DNA from: Prevotella sp.
GTDB lineage: Bacteria; Bacteroidota; Bacteroidia; Bacteroidales; Bacteroidaceae
Length of the DNA stretch: 50,600 nucleotides
Assembly (NCBI GenBank): GCA_017847725.1
Contig: JAGAXW010000027.1
Location: forward strand, 1-50,600
Direction: 5' to 3'
Positions 1 through 7,220 of the stretch are shown here, one piece after another (the stretch's first letter is position 1; each line of letters begins with the position of its first letter). The position numbers were made by a program, and so were the translations under genes. The notes under the pieces are model-generated. The model made no database searches. It worked only from the letters and a program-made list of their open reading frames with translations, and was not told where the DNA came from.

Positions 1-1
1 A

Positions 2-601
2 GCCAACCGACAGCAGTTCTTAGCAACTGCCCTGGAATGGGTAAGTCGGAATATGGACGCAAAGGATAAAGTAAGTGCCTATATGTCTGCCCATCGTCGT
101 GACGAGGACATCAGCGAAATAAAGACCTATTTCAACACCGTGATAGATTGGGTGGATAGCAAGTTTGATGATGTCTATGACGAAATGCAAGGTTTGAACT
201 GGGGCGAACTCTACGAGCGTTTCCATTCGCTGCCATTGAACCATACGGAACTGTCGCAAAAAGTGCGTGAGTTGATGCATGACGATTTTGTTGGGAATCG
301 CCGAGGCGTGTTTGAGTATGTGCTTGGTGGCTGTCAAGATACAAAGCTCTTGAATGTCCGTTTGTTCGACAAGCCAACCATGCGCAAAGTGTATCAGCAA
401 CAGACCGATAAGGCAAAGGCAGAAGGCGTGAGTAACTGCCCCTACTGTGCCATCGGTCATGACCAGAATGCCCGCCGCATCTGGAGGCTGGAAGAAATGG
501 ATGCCGACCATGTAACCGCATGGAGCAAGGGTGGCTCAACAGATATTGAAAACTGCCAGATGTTGTGCAAGACACATAACAGGGCGAAAGGGAATAGATA
601 A
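2..601 (+). CDS. DUF262-type protein with C-terminal HNH endonuclease domain (5' partial)
   Basis: The frame is open from base 2, with no stop before the first ATG at 53, so the gene almost certainly begins outside the window and only its last ~200 codons are present. The C-terminus is an HNH nuclease: a CPYC pair, then EEMDADHVTAWSKGG, then NCQMLCKTHNRAKGNR. The preceding helical stretch (LEWVSRNMDAKDKVSAYMS onward) resembles the C-terminal half of DUF262 proteins, the GmrS-like ParB-fold NTPases of modification-dependent restriction, which often end in HNH. I infer a DNA nuclease in phage or plasmid defence. The next gene starts 2 bases after the stop, which suggests an operon. The DUF262 domain itself is not visible, so that half of the call rests on memory of the family's C-terminal region. 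Confidence 0.8.
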   Translation, partial: ANRQQFLATALEWVSRNMDAKDKVSAYMSAHRRDEDISEIKTYFNTVIDWVDSKFDDVYDEMQGLNWGELYERFHSLPLNHTELSQKVRELMHDDFVGNRRGVFEYVLGGCQDTKLLNVRLFDKPTMRKVYQQQTDKAKAEGVSNCPYCAIGHDQNARRIWRLEEMDADHVTAWSKGGSTDIENCQMLCKTHNRAKGNR

Positions 602-603
602 AA

Positions 604-1257
604 ATGGAAGAAAGAAACAATAAAAGAAAGGGACTGAAAGGCTATTGGCATTGGATGCTATTTATTCTTTTCTGGCTATTAGTCTTTCCTTACATATTGA
701 ATAAACTTATTTTGACTGAAAGTTATTGGACTATTGTTGGTGGTCCAAAGGAATGGCTGGCTTTTTGGCCATCGTATTTAAGTGCACTTGCATCTGCTGT
801 AATGATTGCGTATACGGCTATGACATTGAAAAATAATAAAGGCCAATTAGATGAATTAAAACGCCAATGGGAAGAAGAGCACAAACCAAATGTATCTGTT
901 TCTTTTTGTCAATTAGGCAAAGTAGCTTATCTCAGAATAGTTAATACATCTATTGTTGAAGTTCGGAATTTACAAATTAAAGGAAAATTCTTTGTAGGAG
1001 AGGAAGAAAGTAAATTCTTCAACATGGGAATCCTTGAGCGATTCAAAATAGACATAGAGCCTAATGGTATAAGAAATGTTGTTCTACATAACAACATAGA
1101 ACCCCTAACAGACAATTTCTATTTCATATTAAAGCTGTTTTATGACGGATTAGAAAAACCTAAAGTAGTAAAAGTTTATTGTAATAATGTATATATTGTA
1201 GGGGATGTAATACAAGGAAGTCAACTTATTGAAAGCATAAAGAAATCAAATAGATAA
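604..1257 (+). CDS. Two-span membrane protein of unknown function in defence-like cluster
   Basis: 217 residues, not recognised. Two hydrophobic segments are visible, about residues 14-38 (HWMLFILFWLLVFPYIL) and 54-72 (YLSALASAVMIAYTAM). A charged, probably coiled-coil linker follows (KNNKGQLDELKRQWEEEHKP), then a ~120-residue C-terminal domain rich in beta-type sequence and likely cytoplasmic. It starts 2 bases after the HNH gene and ends 2 bases before the GIY-YIG gene, so the three are probably co-transcribed. Base composition is clearly more AT-rich than the housekeeping genes of the window, consistent with horizontal transfer. Membrane proteins of this layout occur beside nucleases in defence islands, but nothing in the sequence fixes a function. 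Confidence 0.7.
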   Translation: MEERNNKRKGLKGYWHWMLFILFWLLVFPYILNKLILTESYWTIVGGPKEWLAFWPSYLSALASAVMIAYTAMTLKNNKGQLDELKRQWEEEHKPNVSVSFCQLGKVAYLRIVNTSIVEVRNLQIKGKFFVGEEESKFFNMGILERFKIDIEPNGIRNVVLHNNIEPLTDNFYFILKLFYDGLEKPKVVKVYCNNVYIVGDVIQGSQLIESIKKSNR

Positions 1258-1259
1258 TT

Positions 1260-1889
1260 ATGGAATACGGAATAGTTTATCTTTTAACCAATCCTGTAAT
1301 GCCTGGTCTTGTGAAGATTGGCATGACTACGCAGGAAGATATAGACAAGAGGATGAAGGAACTCTATACAACGGGCGTTCCTGTTCCCTTTGAGTGCCAG
1401 TTTGCTTGCAAGGTGAAGAAAGGCGACTGCGCCAAGATTGAGAAAGCCCTGCACACGGCATTTGCTCCGCAGCGCATCAATGCTAACCGTGAGTTCTTCC
1501 GCATACAGGTTGAACAGGCCAAAGCCATTCTTGAACTATTCCACCATACCGACGTGACAGAAGAAGTGAGCGACGAGATAGAAAACGACTTGACTGATGA
1601 CGATAAGGCAGCATCGGCAAAGGCTCAGATTCACCGCCCACCGCTCAACTTCTACGAAATGGGAATGCAAAAAGGTGACGTACTGCAATGGAAAGACGAC
1701 CCAACGATAACCGTTACGATTGTATCGGAACGAAGAATCAGCTACGAGGGAGAGGAAACTTCTATCAGTTCACTCTCTGCCAAGTTGAAAGGCTACAAGG
1801 TCAAGCACATTGCCCCCGGTGCTCACTGGCTCTACAAAGAGAAACTACTAAGCGACATTTACGACGAAACATATCCGTTTGAGGAATAA
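1260..1889 (+). CDS. GIY-YIG nuclease (T5orf172/MUG113 type) with RAMA-like C-terminal domain
   Basis: 209 residues. The N-terminal ~95 residues show the T5orf172 form of the GIY-YIG fold: YGIVYLLTNPVMPGLVKIGMT, then a KRMKELYTTGVP stretch, then the HTAFAPQRINANREFFRI segment that supplies the C-terminal catalytic part. Residues ~138-205 (KGDVLQWKDDPTITVTIVSE, then ISYEGEETSISSLSAKLKG) resemble a RAMA or DUF4357-like domain. RAMA domains are predicted to read modified DNA and occur with restriction or methylase systems. The gene lies 2 bases after the membrane protein and appears to be the last intact member of the cluster. Likely role (inference): a nuclease component of a defence system. 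The nuclease fold is well supported; the RAMA call is moderate. Confidence 0.8.
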   Translation: MEYGIVYLLTNPVMPGLVKIGMTTQEDIDKRMKELYTTGVPVPFECQFACKVKKGDCAKIEKALHTAFAPQRINANREFFRIQVEQAKAILELFHHTDVTEEVSDEIENDLTDDDKAASAKAQIHRPPLNFYEMGMQKGDVLQWKDDPTITVTIVSERRISYEGEETSISSLSAKLKGYKVKHIAPGAHWLYKEKLLSDIYDETYPFEE

Positions 1890-1891
1890 CT

Positions 1892-1948
1892 ATGGAAATA
1901 AAGGACTTTATAAAGGAAGCATTACTCCAAATCATTGCTGTCCACTAA
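1892..1948 (+). pseudogene. Truncated 5' end of a fourth cluster gene (18 codons)
   Basis: An ATG two bases after the GIY-YIG stop opens a frame reading MEIKDFIKEALLQIIAVH and then stops. The first ~14 residues look like the N-terminus of a common Bacteroidota protein type (MEIKDFIKEAL-like starts that continue for ~100 residues). The sequence after about base 1936 does not continue it, so the gene seems cut by a deletion or insertion junction. It may equally be a genuine very short ORF. The same operon spacing as the preceding genes favours a truncated fourth member. Confidence 0.45.
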
Positions 1949-2069
1949 AAAACGCCAAGTGTTCTTTGAAATGATTGAAATATAGTTAGTTGCAGAGATT
2001 TTTCGGGTGCATCCCGATTTACATTCTCGTTACTTCCTGTTTCTTGTTTTTGATTTTAATTCGTTACTA

Positions 2070-2482
2070 CTATTTGTCTTTTTCTAAAAGTTCCTTTATC
2101 CTATGGATGAATGCCTCGGCCAGCGGCGTCAGGTCGTCAACCAAAGCCTTGTCGCAATAGGCAAATGCCTCATAGTCGCTGCTGTGACGCTTCTCAAAAA
2201 GCGTGTTAAAGGTCTTGCCATGTTCAATAGAGATGATACCCTTCGTAATGAAATGCAAACCAAGCATCGACTTCACGCCTGCATGGGTCGTGGCAGCAAT
2301 GTGATGCTTCAGCAATAAGGCTTGCACGGCATAGAAACAGGCATAATACAGGCGGTTGACAGCAGCGTTGTAGTGTCCTCGCTCGGCAAGAATCCCAACC
2401 TCTTTTCCATCGTCTCGTCAGCCCGCTCCATGCGGTAGCGCATCAGTCCAAATCGGCTCTGTTCGTCAAGTGTTTCCTTCAT
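2070..2482 (-). pseudogene. HEPN-domain toxin of MNT/HEPN pair, frameshifted
   Basis: Reading down from ATG 2482, the frame gives MKETLDEQSRFGLMRYRMER, then ADETMEKR, and then runs out of homology and stops. From about base 2400 a second frame gives VGILAERGHYNAAVNRLYYA, continuing CFYAVQALLLKHHI to the stop at 2070. Together they make a normal ~135-residue HEPN protein. HEPN proteins are RNase toxins paired with MNT nucleotidyltransferases. A single-base loss near 2395-2405 (in GAAAAGAGGTTGGG) would explain the break. Its ATG overlaps the stop of the MNT gene (ATGA, 2479-2482), the usual arrangement of this pair. A sequencing error is possible; otherwise the toxin is dead. Confidence 0.75.
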
Positions 2483-2799
2483 ATCCTGATGCCCTCATTC
2501 ATTACGTTGATATAGAACGGAGTCTTGAACGGCATATTCTCCCACTGCTTGCGCAGCATCACCGTAGGGCTGACCAGAACCCCCGTCTGCCACTCTATCT
2601 CGTTGAGCGGTCCAGTTACTTCCATTTCGCGTTTCAGGCTCATCTTGTCGCCGTCAAGCAGAATCAGCACATCAATATCACTGTCGCTGCGGGCATCGCC
2701 ACGAGCCTCTGAACCGTAGAGTATGGCTGTTGCGGTAGGGGCAACTTTGCGTATTGCCTTGCTTATTTGGTTTACAACTTCCGTTCGTCTCATATTCAT
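2479..2799 (-). CDS. MNT-type nucleotidyltransferase, antitoxin partner of HEPN
   Basis: 106 residues with the minimal nucleotidyltransferase signature: YGSEARGDARSDSDIDVLIL, with GS at residues 29-30, ARG at 32-34 and the catalytic acids in SDSDID at 38-43. Length and motif fit the MNT antitoxins that AMPylate and neutralise HEPN toxins. The stop overlaps the HEPN start by four bases, so the pair is translationally coupled. Because the HEPN partner is frameshifted, this antitoxin may be left without a target. The gene lies directly beside the left arm of a 25-base inverted repeat. Confidence 0.85.
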   Translation of the reverse strand: MNMRRTEVVNQISKAIRKVAPTATAILYGSEARGDARSDSDIDVLILLDGDKMSLKREMEVTGPLNEIEWQTGVLVSPTVMLRKQWENMPFKTPFYINVMNEGIRI

Positions 2800-2810
2800 A
2801 GTTCCTTAAA

Positions 2811-2943
2811 CGATTGCAAAAATAGTCAAAAATCTCCGCATTGCCACCTATCTCTATAAAAAAGTGCTAAATTTCATGTGATTTTAGCAGAAAATTGTTC
2901 GGATACCTAGGAAATCGTAGATTTTTGACTATATTTGCGATTG
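2811..2943. repeat. Inverted repeat pair of 25-base arms upstream of the MNT gene
   Basis: Arms at 2811-2835 and 2919-2943 are near-perfect reverse complements (about 22 of 25 bases; shared core ATAGTCAAAAATCT). They are separated by ~83 AT-rich bases. Each arm holds a -7-like box pointing out of the interval: TATTTTTG on the minus strand in the left arm and TATATTTG on the plus strand at 2930-2937. They may be divergent promoters or operator sites for the toxin-antitoxin pair, or ends of a lost small element. Confidence 0.55.
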
Positions 2944-3042
2944 GATTTTATTCAAATCAGCGAACGATAAACTATAGTACTCACACTTAAAGATAGAAAG
3001 GTTAAGATTATGGCAGACTTTGAAGAAAAAAAAACAAATTTC

Positions 3043-3073
3043 TTTGTAGTGCTCTCGATTTTTCGTAACTTTG
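3043..3073 (+). promoter_or_regulatory. Promoter of the secreted protein gene at 3102
   Basis: TTTG at 3043-3046, 19 bases, then TAACTTTG at 3066-3073, an exact match to the Bacteroidota -33/-7 form. The ATG lies 28 bases after the -7 box. Confidence 0.75.
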
Positions 3074-3101
3074 CAACTACCTTATTTAAAGACCATAAAC
3101 T

Positions 3102-4280
3102 ATGAGGAAATATCTGTTGTGTTTTATAGCCTTTGTGGTAATGGCTACATGTGGGCACGCTGAAACCACCTATAAACTGACGCGTGTGACTACCGTCGAG
3201 GACGGAGGTATGTATGTGTTTGAGCAGAGCGGTTATGTGATGGGGAACACTATTAACAACGCAGGAAGCACTCCCGCACTTCGGGTAGTATCTATGCCAA
3301 CAAAAACTACCGGTCTCACAGGTAATGAAGATTACGTTTGGACACTTGAAAAGACAGGCGACCTTTTTTATATGAAGAATGTGTCCAACGGCAATTATTT
3401 GTATGTTTTCAATACATCATATCATTTACAATGGAATGAATCGAAAAAAACAAAATGGGACTTTATTTTACGAGAAGATAAGGAGAATACGTTCAACATC
3501 GTAACGAAGAGCAATGACAAAATAAACAATACCGATATTAACAACCGCCATCTTGGATATAACGGAATGTATTATTATTATCGAACCTACACCTATACTG
3601 ACGGAAAAACTACAAACCCTGGCGACATCACCGTCTACAAGCTGGAAGAGGAAAACAGCGAGGATGTGGTGGTGACAAAGGTGGCTGGACTGGCGACATA
3701 CGTGAGCGACTACGATTTGGACTATTCCGAAGTGGGGGGGGTAAAAGTTTATCGAGCACAGGTTACGGGCTACGATGTTACCTTTCACAGAGTGCTTAAG
3801 GTGCCTGCCGGTGAGGGCGTGCTGCTGAGAGCGACGGGTGTATTTGGCGAGGAGGAGACCAATAAGACATTTACCATTCCCATTACGACGGGATTATCGG
3901 CATGGAACGACGACGACAATGACTTCATACGCGGCAATGGCGTTGCCATCGCCTCTGAAAGCGACGGATACTATAACTTCATCCTCAACGTGGTAAACAC
4001 CGAGGTTGGTTTCTATAGAGCCAACGATCAAGTCGTGGCCAGCAACCGCGCCTACCTGCGCACGACGACAGCGCCCGCCGCAGGCAGCCGCATAGGGATG
4101 ACATACGAGGATGAAATCAACGGCATCAGCACGATTGACAGTCAGCCCGCAAACCATCGGCAGCACGTTTACAACATATATGGGATGCAAGTGGGCACCA
4201 TCAGCGAAGGACACCTACACGAGCTGAAGCTCGCGAAAGGGGTCTACATCGTCGACGGCAAGAAAGTGATACTGCGGTAA
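3102..4280 (+). CDS. Secreted protein with type IX-like C-terminal sorting region, unknown function
   Basis: 392 residues. The N-terminus is a Sec signal peptide (MRKYLLCFIAFVVMATCGHA, cut before ETTYKL). The C-terminus (VYNIYGMQVGTIS, then LKLAKGVYIVDGKKVILR) is the Por/T9SS-like ending common on Prevotella exported proteins, so cell-surface or extracellular location is likely. The middle reads as beta-rich repeats: residues ~20-185 are a ricin/lectin-like or WG-like stretch I cannot name, and a second unit starts near VTKVAGLATYVSDYDLDY. No catalytic motif is recognised. A run of eight Gs (3734-3741) sits in frame in the coding sequence and could slip. A canonical promoter lies at 3043-3073, and a short ORF follows 18 bases after the stop. 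Confidence 0.75.
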   Translation: MRKYLLCFIAFVVMATCGHAETTYKLTRVTTVEDGGMYVFEQSGYVMGNTINNAGSTPALRVVSMPTKTTGLTGNEDYVWTLEKTGDLFYMKNVSNGNYLYVFNTSYHLQWNESKKTKWDFILREDKENTFNIVTKSNDKINNTDINNRHLGYNGMYYYYRTYTYTDGKTTNPGDITVYKLEEENSEDVVVTKVAGLATYVSDYDLDYSEVGGVKVYRAQVTGYDVTFHRVLKVPAGEGVLLRATGVFGEEETNKTFTIPITTGLSAWNDDDNDFIRGNGVAIASESDGYYNFILNVVNTEVGFYRANDQVVASNRAYLRTTTAPAAGSRIGMTYEDEINGISTIDSQPANHRQHVYNIYGMQVGTISEGHLHELKLAKGVYIVDGKKVILR

Positions 4281-4298
4281 AAGAAGGGGGAACACAAG

Positions 4299-4442
4299 AT
4301 GAGAAAGAGATACTACACTCCTACGACTGATATCCTCAGGATGGAGACACAGCATCTGGTGGCGACATCCTTTGACGACACGAACGACACGGGTAGGTCG
4401 ACGCTACGCGGCGACCAAGACGCTCAAGGCGAAGGACTATAG
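4299..4442 (+). CDS. 47-residue protein of the Prevotella 'YxxP...E...L' microprotein type
   Basis: The product begins MRKRYYTPTTDILRMETQHL and ends DQDAQGEGL. Very short proteins starting K/R-R-Y-x-x-P, followed by an acidic residue and a hydrophobic segment, are often found next to surface or exported proteins in Prevotella and Bacteroides. Their role is unknown to me. A purine-rich stretch (AAGAAGGGGG) precedes the ATG by a few bases. The stop overlaps the convergent monophosphatase gene by six bases. Co-transcription with the secreted protein upstream is likely given the 18-base gap. Confidence 0.55.
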   Translation: MRKRYYTPTTDILRMETQHLVATSFDDTNDTGRSTLRGDQDAQGEGL

Positions 4443-5234
4443 GGCGACGGCCTCAAGGAGGTCGGGATGGATGATGCCGTTGGTGGCGACAATACTGTTG
4501 CCACGGAGGAAGGTGGCTGCCCCCGCATAGTCGGTGACTCGACCGCCAGCCTCGCTGACTATCAGCGCTCCTGCCATAAAGTCCCACTGCCCGATATAGC
4601 GCTCGGCATAGCCGTCGAGACGACCTGCAGCGACATAGCAGAGGGCCATAGCGGCAGAGCCTATCATACGGATGCTGGCGACACGGCCGTAGAAATGGTC
4701 GATGAGGTGCTGGATGACGGGCTTGTAGGCATCGCTGTTGTAGGGGAGCTGCAGGCACAGCAGGGCATCGCCGATGCTGCTCCGGCCCACATGCAGTGGC
4801 TCACTTGGTCCCTGACCTTTCTTCACATACGCTCCCCCGCCCTGCCAGGCATAGAAGCACTCGTCGGCACATATCTCATAGACGACGCCCAATAGAATCC
4901 GTTCGCCCTGGATGAGGGCAATGGAAACGGCATAAGGAGCAAAGCCGTGGATGAAGTTGGTGGTGCCATCGAGCGGGTCAACTACCCACAGCAGTTGCTC
5001 ATCCCGATGCGTGGCCAGTCCTTCCTCGGTGATGAAGCCGGCCTCGGGCAGCAGGGCGCCCAGACGCTCCACAATGAGGCGTTCGGAACCTTTGTCGACA
5101 TACGACACGTAGTCATGGGCGTGTTTGCGCTCCACTTTCTCCACGGAAAAGCCTTCACGCTCCTTCCGTATATAGGAACCCGCCTCGCGGGCAATATCAC
5201 ACACGAGGCGGGTTAGTGTTTCGAGATTCTGCAT
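4437..5234 (-). CDS. Inositol monophosphatase family protein
   Basis: 265 residues, the normal family length. The Li+-sensitive phosphatase motifs are complete: E70 in FITEEGLATH, the metal-binding VDPLDGTTNF (D86, D89) and the C-terminal WDFMAGALIVSEAGG. The family hydrolyses inositol-1-phosphate or related sugar phosphates (or 3'-phosphoadenosine 5'-phosphate in the CysQ branch); the exact substrate cannot be told here. It lies 18 bases after ilvC on the same strand and probably shares its transcript. The start at 5234 gives a standard N-terminus (MQNLETLTRLVCDIAREAG). Confidence 0.9.
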   Translation of the reverse strand: MQNLETLTRLVCDIAREAGSYIRKEREGFSVEKVERKHAHDYVSYVDKGSERLIVERLGALLPEAGFITEEGLATHRDEQLLWVVDPLDGTTNFIHGFAPYAVSIALIQGERILLGVVYEICADECFYAWQGGGAYVKKGQGPSEPLHVGRSSIGDALLCLQLPYNSDAYKPVIQHLIDHFYGRVASIRMIGSAAMALCYVAAGRLDGYAERYIGQWDFMAGALIVSEAGGRVTDYAGAATFLRGNSIVATNGIIHPDLLEAVAL

Positions 5235-5252
5235 GAAAAACTATCTGTTAAA

Positions 5253-6302
5253 TTAGTCTTCCTGATACTCGGGACGCAGCTTACGCACAGTCTCGCCGGC
5301 ACGCCACATCTCCTGGTTGCGCATGGCCTCCAGTTCCTTCTCCAGTCCCTGACGATAGTCGGGCTTCGAGTTGGCGTCGATGGTAATCTGTGCCTCGTTG
5401 CCAGTCTTCACCGAGTAGTACAGCCACTCCATGACGGGCTTGATGGCGTCGTGGAAACGGGGAGCCCAGTCGAGGGCACCACGCTGGGCCGTCGTCGAAC
5501 AGTTGGCATACATCCAGTCCATACCCTTGGCACCAAAGAGCGGGCCGAGGCTCTGGGTGAGTTCCTCGACGGTCTCGTTGAAAGCCTCTGAGGGGGTGTG
5601 GCCGTTCTCGCGCAGTACCTCATACTGTGCCAGCAGCAGACCCTGGATGGCACCCATCAGCGAACCACGCTCACCAGTCAGGTCGCTGGTAGCCTCGCGC
5701 TGGAAGGTCGTCTCAAACAGATAGCCGGCACCGATACCGATACCAAAGGCGAGCGTCTTCTCCTTGGCCTTGCCCGAGGCATCCTGATAGACGGCATACG
5801 AGCAGTTCAGACCGCGACCCTCGCAGAACATGGTGCGCAGACTGGTACCGCTGCCCTTAGGAGCCACCATGATGACGTCGACATCCTTGGGAGGGACGAC
5901 ACCCGTACGGTCGCTCCAGTTGATGGCGAAGCCGTGGCTGTAGTACAGCGTCTTGCCGGGCTTCAGATATTTCTTGATGGTGGGCCACTGCTGCATCTGA
6001 CCAGCATCGCTCAGCAGCATGCACAGGATGGTACCTTTCTCTGCTGCCTCTTCGATAGAGAACAGCGTCTTGCCGGGCACCCAGCCGTCGGCAACGGCCT
6101 TGTCGTAGGTCTTGCCCTGACGCTGACCGACGATGACGTTGAAACCATTGTCGCGCAGGTTGCAGGCCTGTCCGGGACCCTGTACGCCATAACCGATAAC
6201 GGCGATAACCTCATCCTTCAATACTTCACGTGCTTTCTCGAGTGAAAACTCCTTGCTGGTGACTACCGTCTCAATAACGCCACCAAAATTCATTTCTGCC
6301 AT
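5253..6302 (-). CDS. ilvC: Ketol-acid reductoisomerase
   Basis: 349 residues. It converts 2-acetolactate (or 2-aceto-2-hydroxybutyrate) to the dihydroxy acid with NAD(P)H and Mg2+, the second common step of valine and isoleucine synthesis, in the cytosol. The Rossmann motif IGYGVQGPGQACNLRDNG lies near residues 36-53. The two-domain layout continues through the metal-binding helices (EATSDLTGERGSLMGAIQG) to LEAMRNQEMWRAGETVRKLR. It is the class I-like form with an N-terminal extension. It is separated from the rest of the ilv genes by 177 bases carrying its own promoter and a structured leader, so it can be controlled apart from ilvD-ilvB-ilvN. Confidence 0.96.
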   Translation of the reverse strand: MAEMNFGGVIETVVTSKEFSLEKAREVLKDEVIAVIGYGVQGPGQACNLRDNGFNVIVGQRQGKTYDKAVADGWVPGKTLFSIEEAAEKGTILCMLLSDAGQMQQWPTIKKYLKPGKTLYYSHGFAINWSDRTGVVPPKDVDVIMVAPKGSGTSLRTMFCEGRGLNCSYAVYQDASGKAKEKTLAFGIGIGAGYLFETTFQREATSDLTGERGSLMGAIQGLLLAQYEVLRENGHTPSEAFNETVEELTQSLGPLFGAKGMDWMYANCSTTAQRGALDWAPRFHDAIKPVMEWLYYSVKTGNEAQITIDANSKPDYRQGLEKELEAMRNQEMWRAGETVRKLRPEYQED

Positions 6303-6350
6303 AATTGCATTTTGTTTTGAGTGTTATACTTGTCCACCAGAGCCATGCCC

Positions 6351-6409
6351 GTTCTTCCCGAGAACAGTCGTCTTGCGGTCTCTCTCCCACCCTGCGCGAG
6401 GGTGCGACT
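6351..6409 (-). promoter_or_regulatory. Structured 5' leader of ilvC, candidate cis-regulatory RNA
   Basis: Between the ilvC promoter and its ATG, the ~125-base leader carries adjoining inverted repeats. CACCCT (6388-6393) pairs with AGGGTG (6399-6404). AGTCG (6366-6370) pairs with CGACT (6405-6409) and encloses the first hairpin. GTTCT (6351-6355) pairs with AGAAC (6361-6365). No leader peptide rich in Ile, Leu or Val and no terminator T-run is visible, so a classical attenuator is unlikely. A protein- or ligand-binding leader is possible. Confidence 0.4.
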
Positions 6410-6434
6410 ATGGATTAACTAATAAAATCGGTCG

Positions 6435-6466
6435 CAAAGATAACAATTTGTAAGCAAACCGCCAAA
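6435..6466 (-). promoter_or_regulatory. ilvC promoter
   Basis: On the minus strand TTTG (6463-6466), a 20-base spacer, then TATCTTTG (6435-6442). The 21 bases at 6450-6470 are nearly identical to the block upstream of the purF-like gene (47480-47500), at the same distance from the -7 box. Confidence 0.7.
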
Positions 6467-6479
6467 TTTTCTTTCGTTT

Positions 6480-7220
6480 TTATACGAATTTAACCTTACT
6501 GCGGCAACATTCAGTACCGTCCGAGCGTACAATGCGTATGCAGTAGTCGCCGTCGGCAGCCTGCTCACGGTAGAAACTGAGCCGGTCGCCCTGATGGGCC
6601 TCGGCGACATAGGCTATCTCGAAGCGGCGCACGGCATGCTGCCGATACCAGTCGAGGGGCCACAGGTCGAGGATATGCTCGATGTACTTGACACTATTGA
6701 CATGACCGTTGATGTCGACATCGTTGTAATAGGTGTCGATGGTGCGCACGAGCTGTGCGTCGTCGCCCATCTTGACGCGGCCACCCTTGTCGATGGGACA
6801 GTCTTTGTCCTTGACAATCCACTGGTCAATGGCGCCGTTGTCGATGGCGTAGATGTCTGTAGGCTGACGCGTCTCGGTGTCTATCATCGCCCAGATGGAA
6901 CGTCCGTAGCCGTAGGTATGGCCGTCGGGCCCGACTACGGCAAAGTTGCGCGAGGTGAAGTAACGCATGGCCGACTCTACCCACGTCTCGACGCTGAAGC
7001 GCGTATACTGGCTGGGCATCTCGTTCATCTCGATGGCCAGACGGGAGAGCACCCATGAGCGATGGATGGTCATGAGGTATTTCATGCCAAAGCCACGGTC
7101 GGTAGAGTGGAAGTCGGCAGCGTTGAGCATGTGATTGCCAAGATGGCCCATGAAGAGTCGGCCACTAAAGTCACAGTGGAACGGCTCGGCCATGAATTCG
7201 TAACGTCCTATCTTATCCAT
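6480..7220 (-). CDS. Acyl-ACP thioesterase (FatA/FatB family)
   Basis: 246 residues with two hot-dog domains. It is predicted to release fatty acids from acyl carrier protein in the cytosol. The second domain carries YYNDVDINGHVNSVKYIEHI, whose N and H correspond to the catalytic Asn/His of plant FatA/FatB. The first domain contains the DRGFGMKYLMTIHRSWVLSR segment typical of the bacterial family. The start overlaps the ilvN end by eight bases, so it belongs to the ilvD-ilvB-ilvN transcript. I recall the same placement in other Bacteroidota, perhaps linking branched-chain precursors to fatty acid supply, but that link is inference. Confidence 0.9.
   Translation of the reverse strand: MDKIGRYEFMAEPFHCDFSGRLFMGHLGNHMLNAADFHSTDRGFGMKYLMTIHRSWVLSRLAIEMNEMPSQYTRFSVETWVESAMRYFTSRNFAVVGPDGHTYGYGRSIWAMIDTETRQPTDIYAIDNGAIDQWIVKDKDCPIDKGGRVKMGDDAQLVRTIDTYYNDVDINGHVNSVKYIEHILDLWPLDWYRQHAVRRFEIAYVAEAHQGDRLSFYREQAADGDYCIRIVRSDGTECCRSKVKFV

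Noticed and set aside
1949-2069. Possible terminator (CGGGTGCATCCCG near 2008-2020)
   Set aside because: A four-base stem with no proper T-run.
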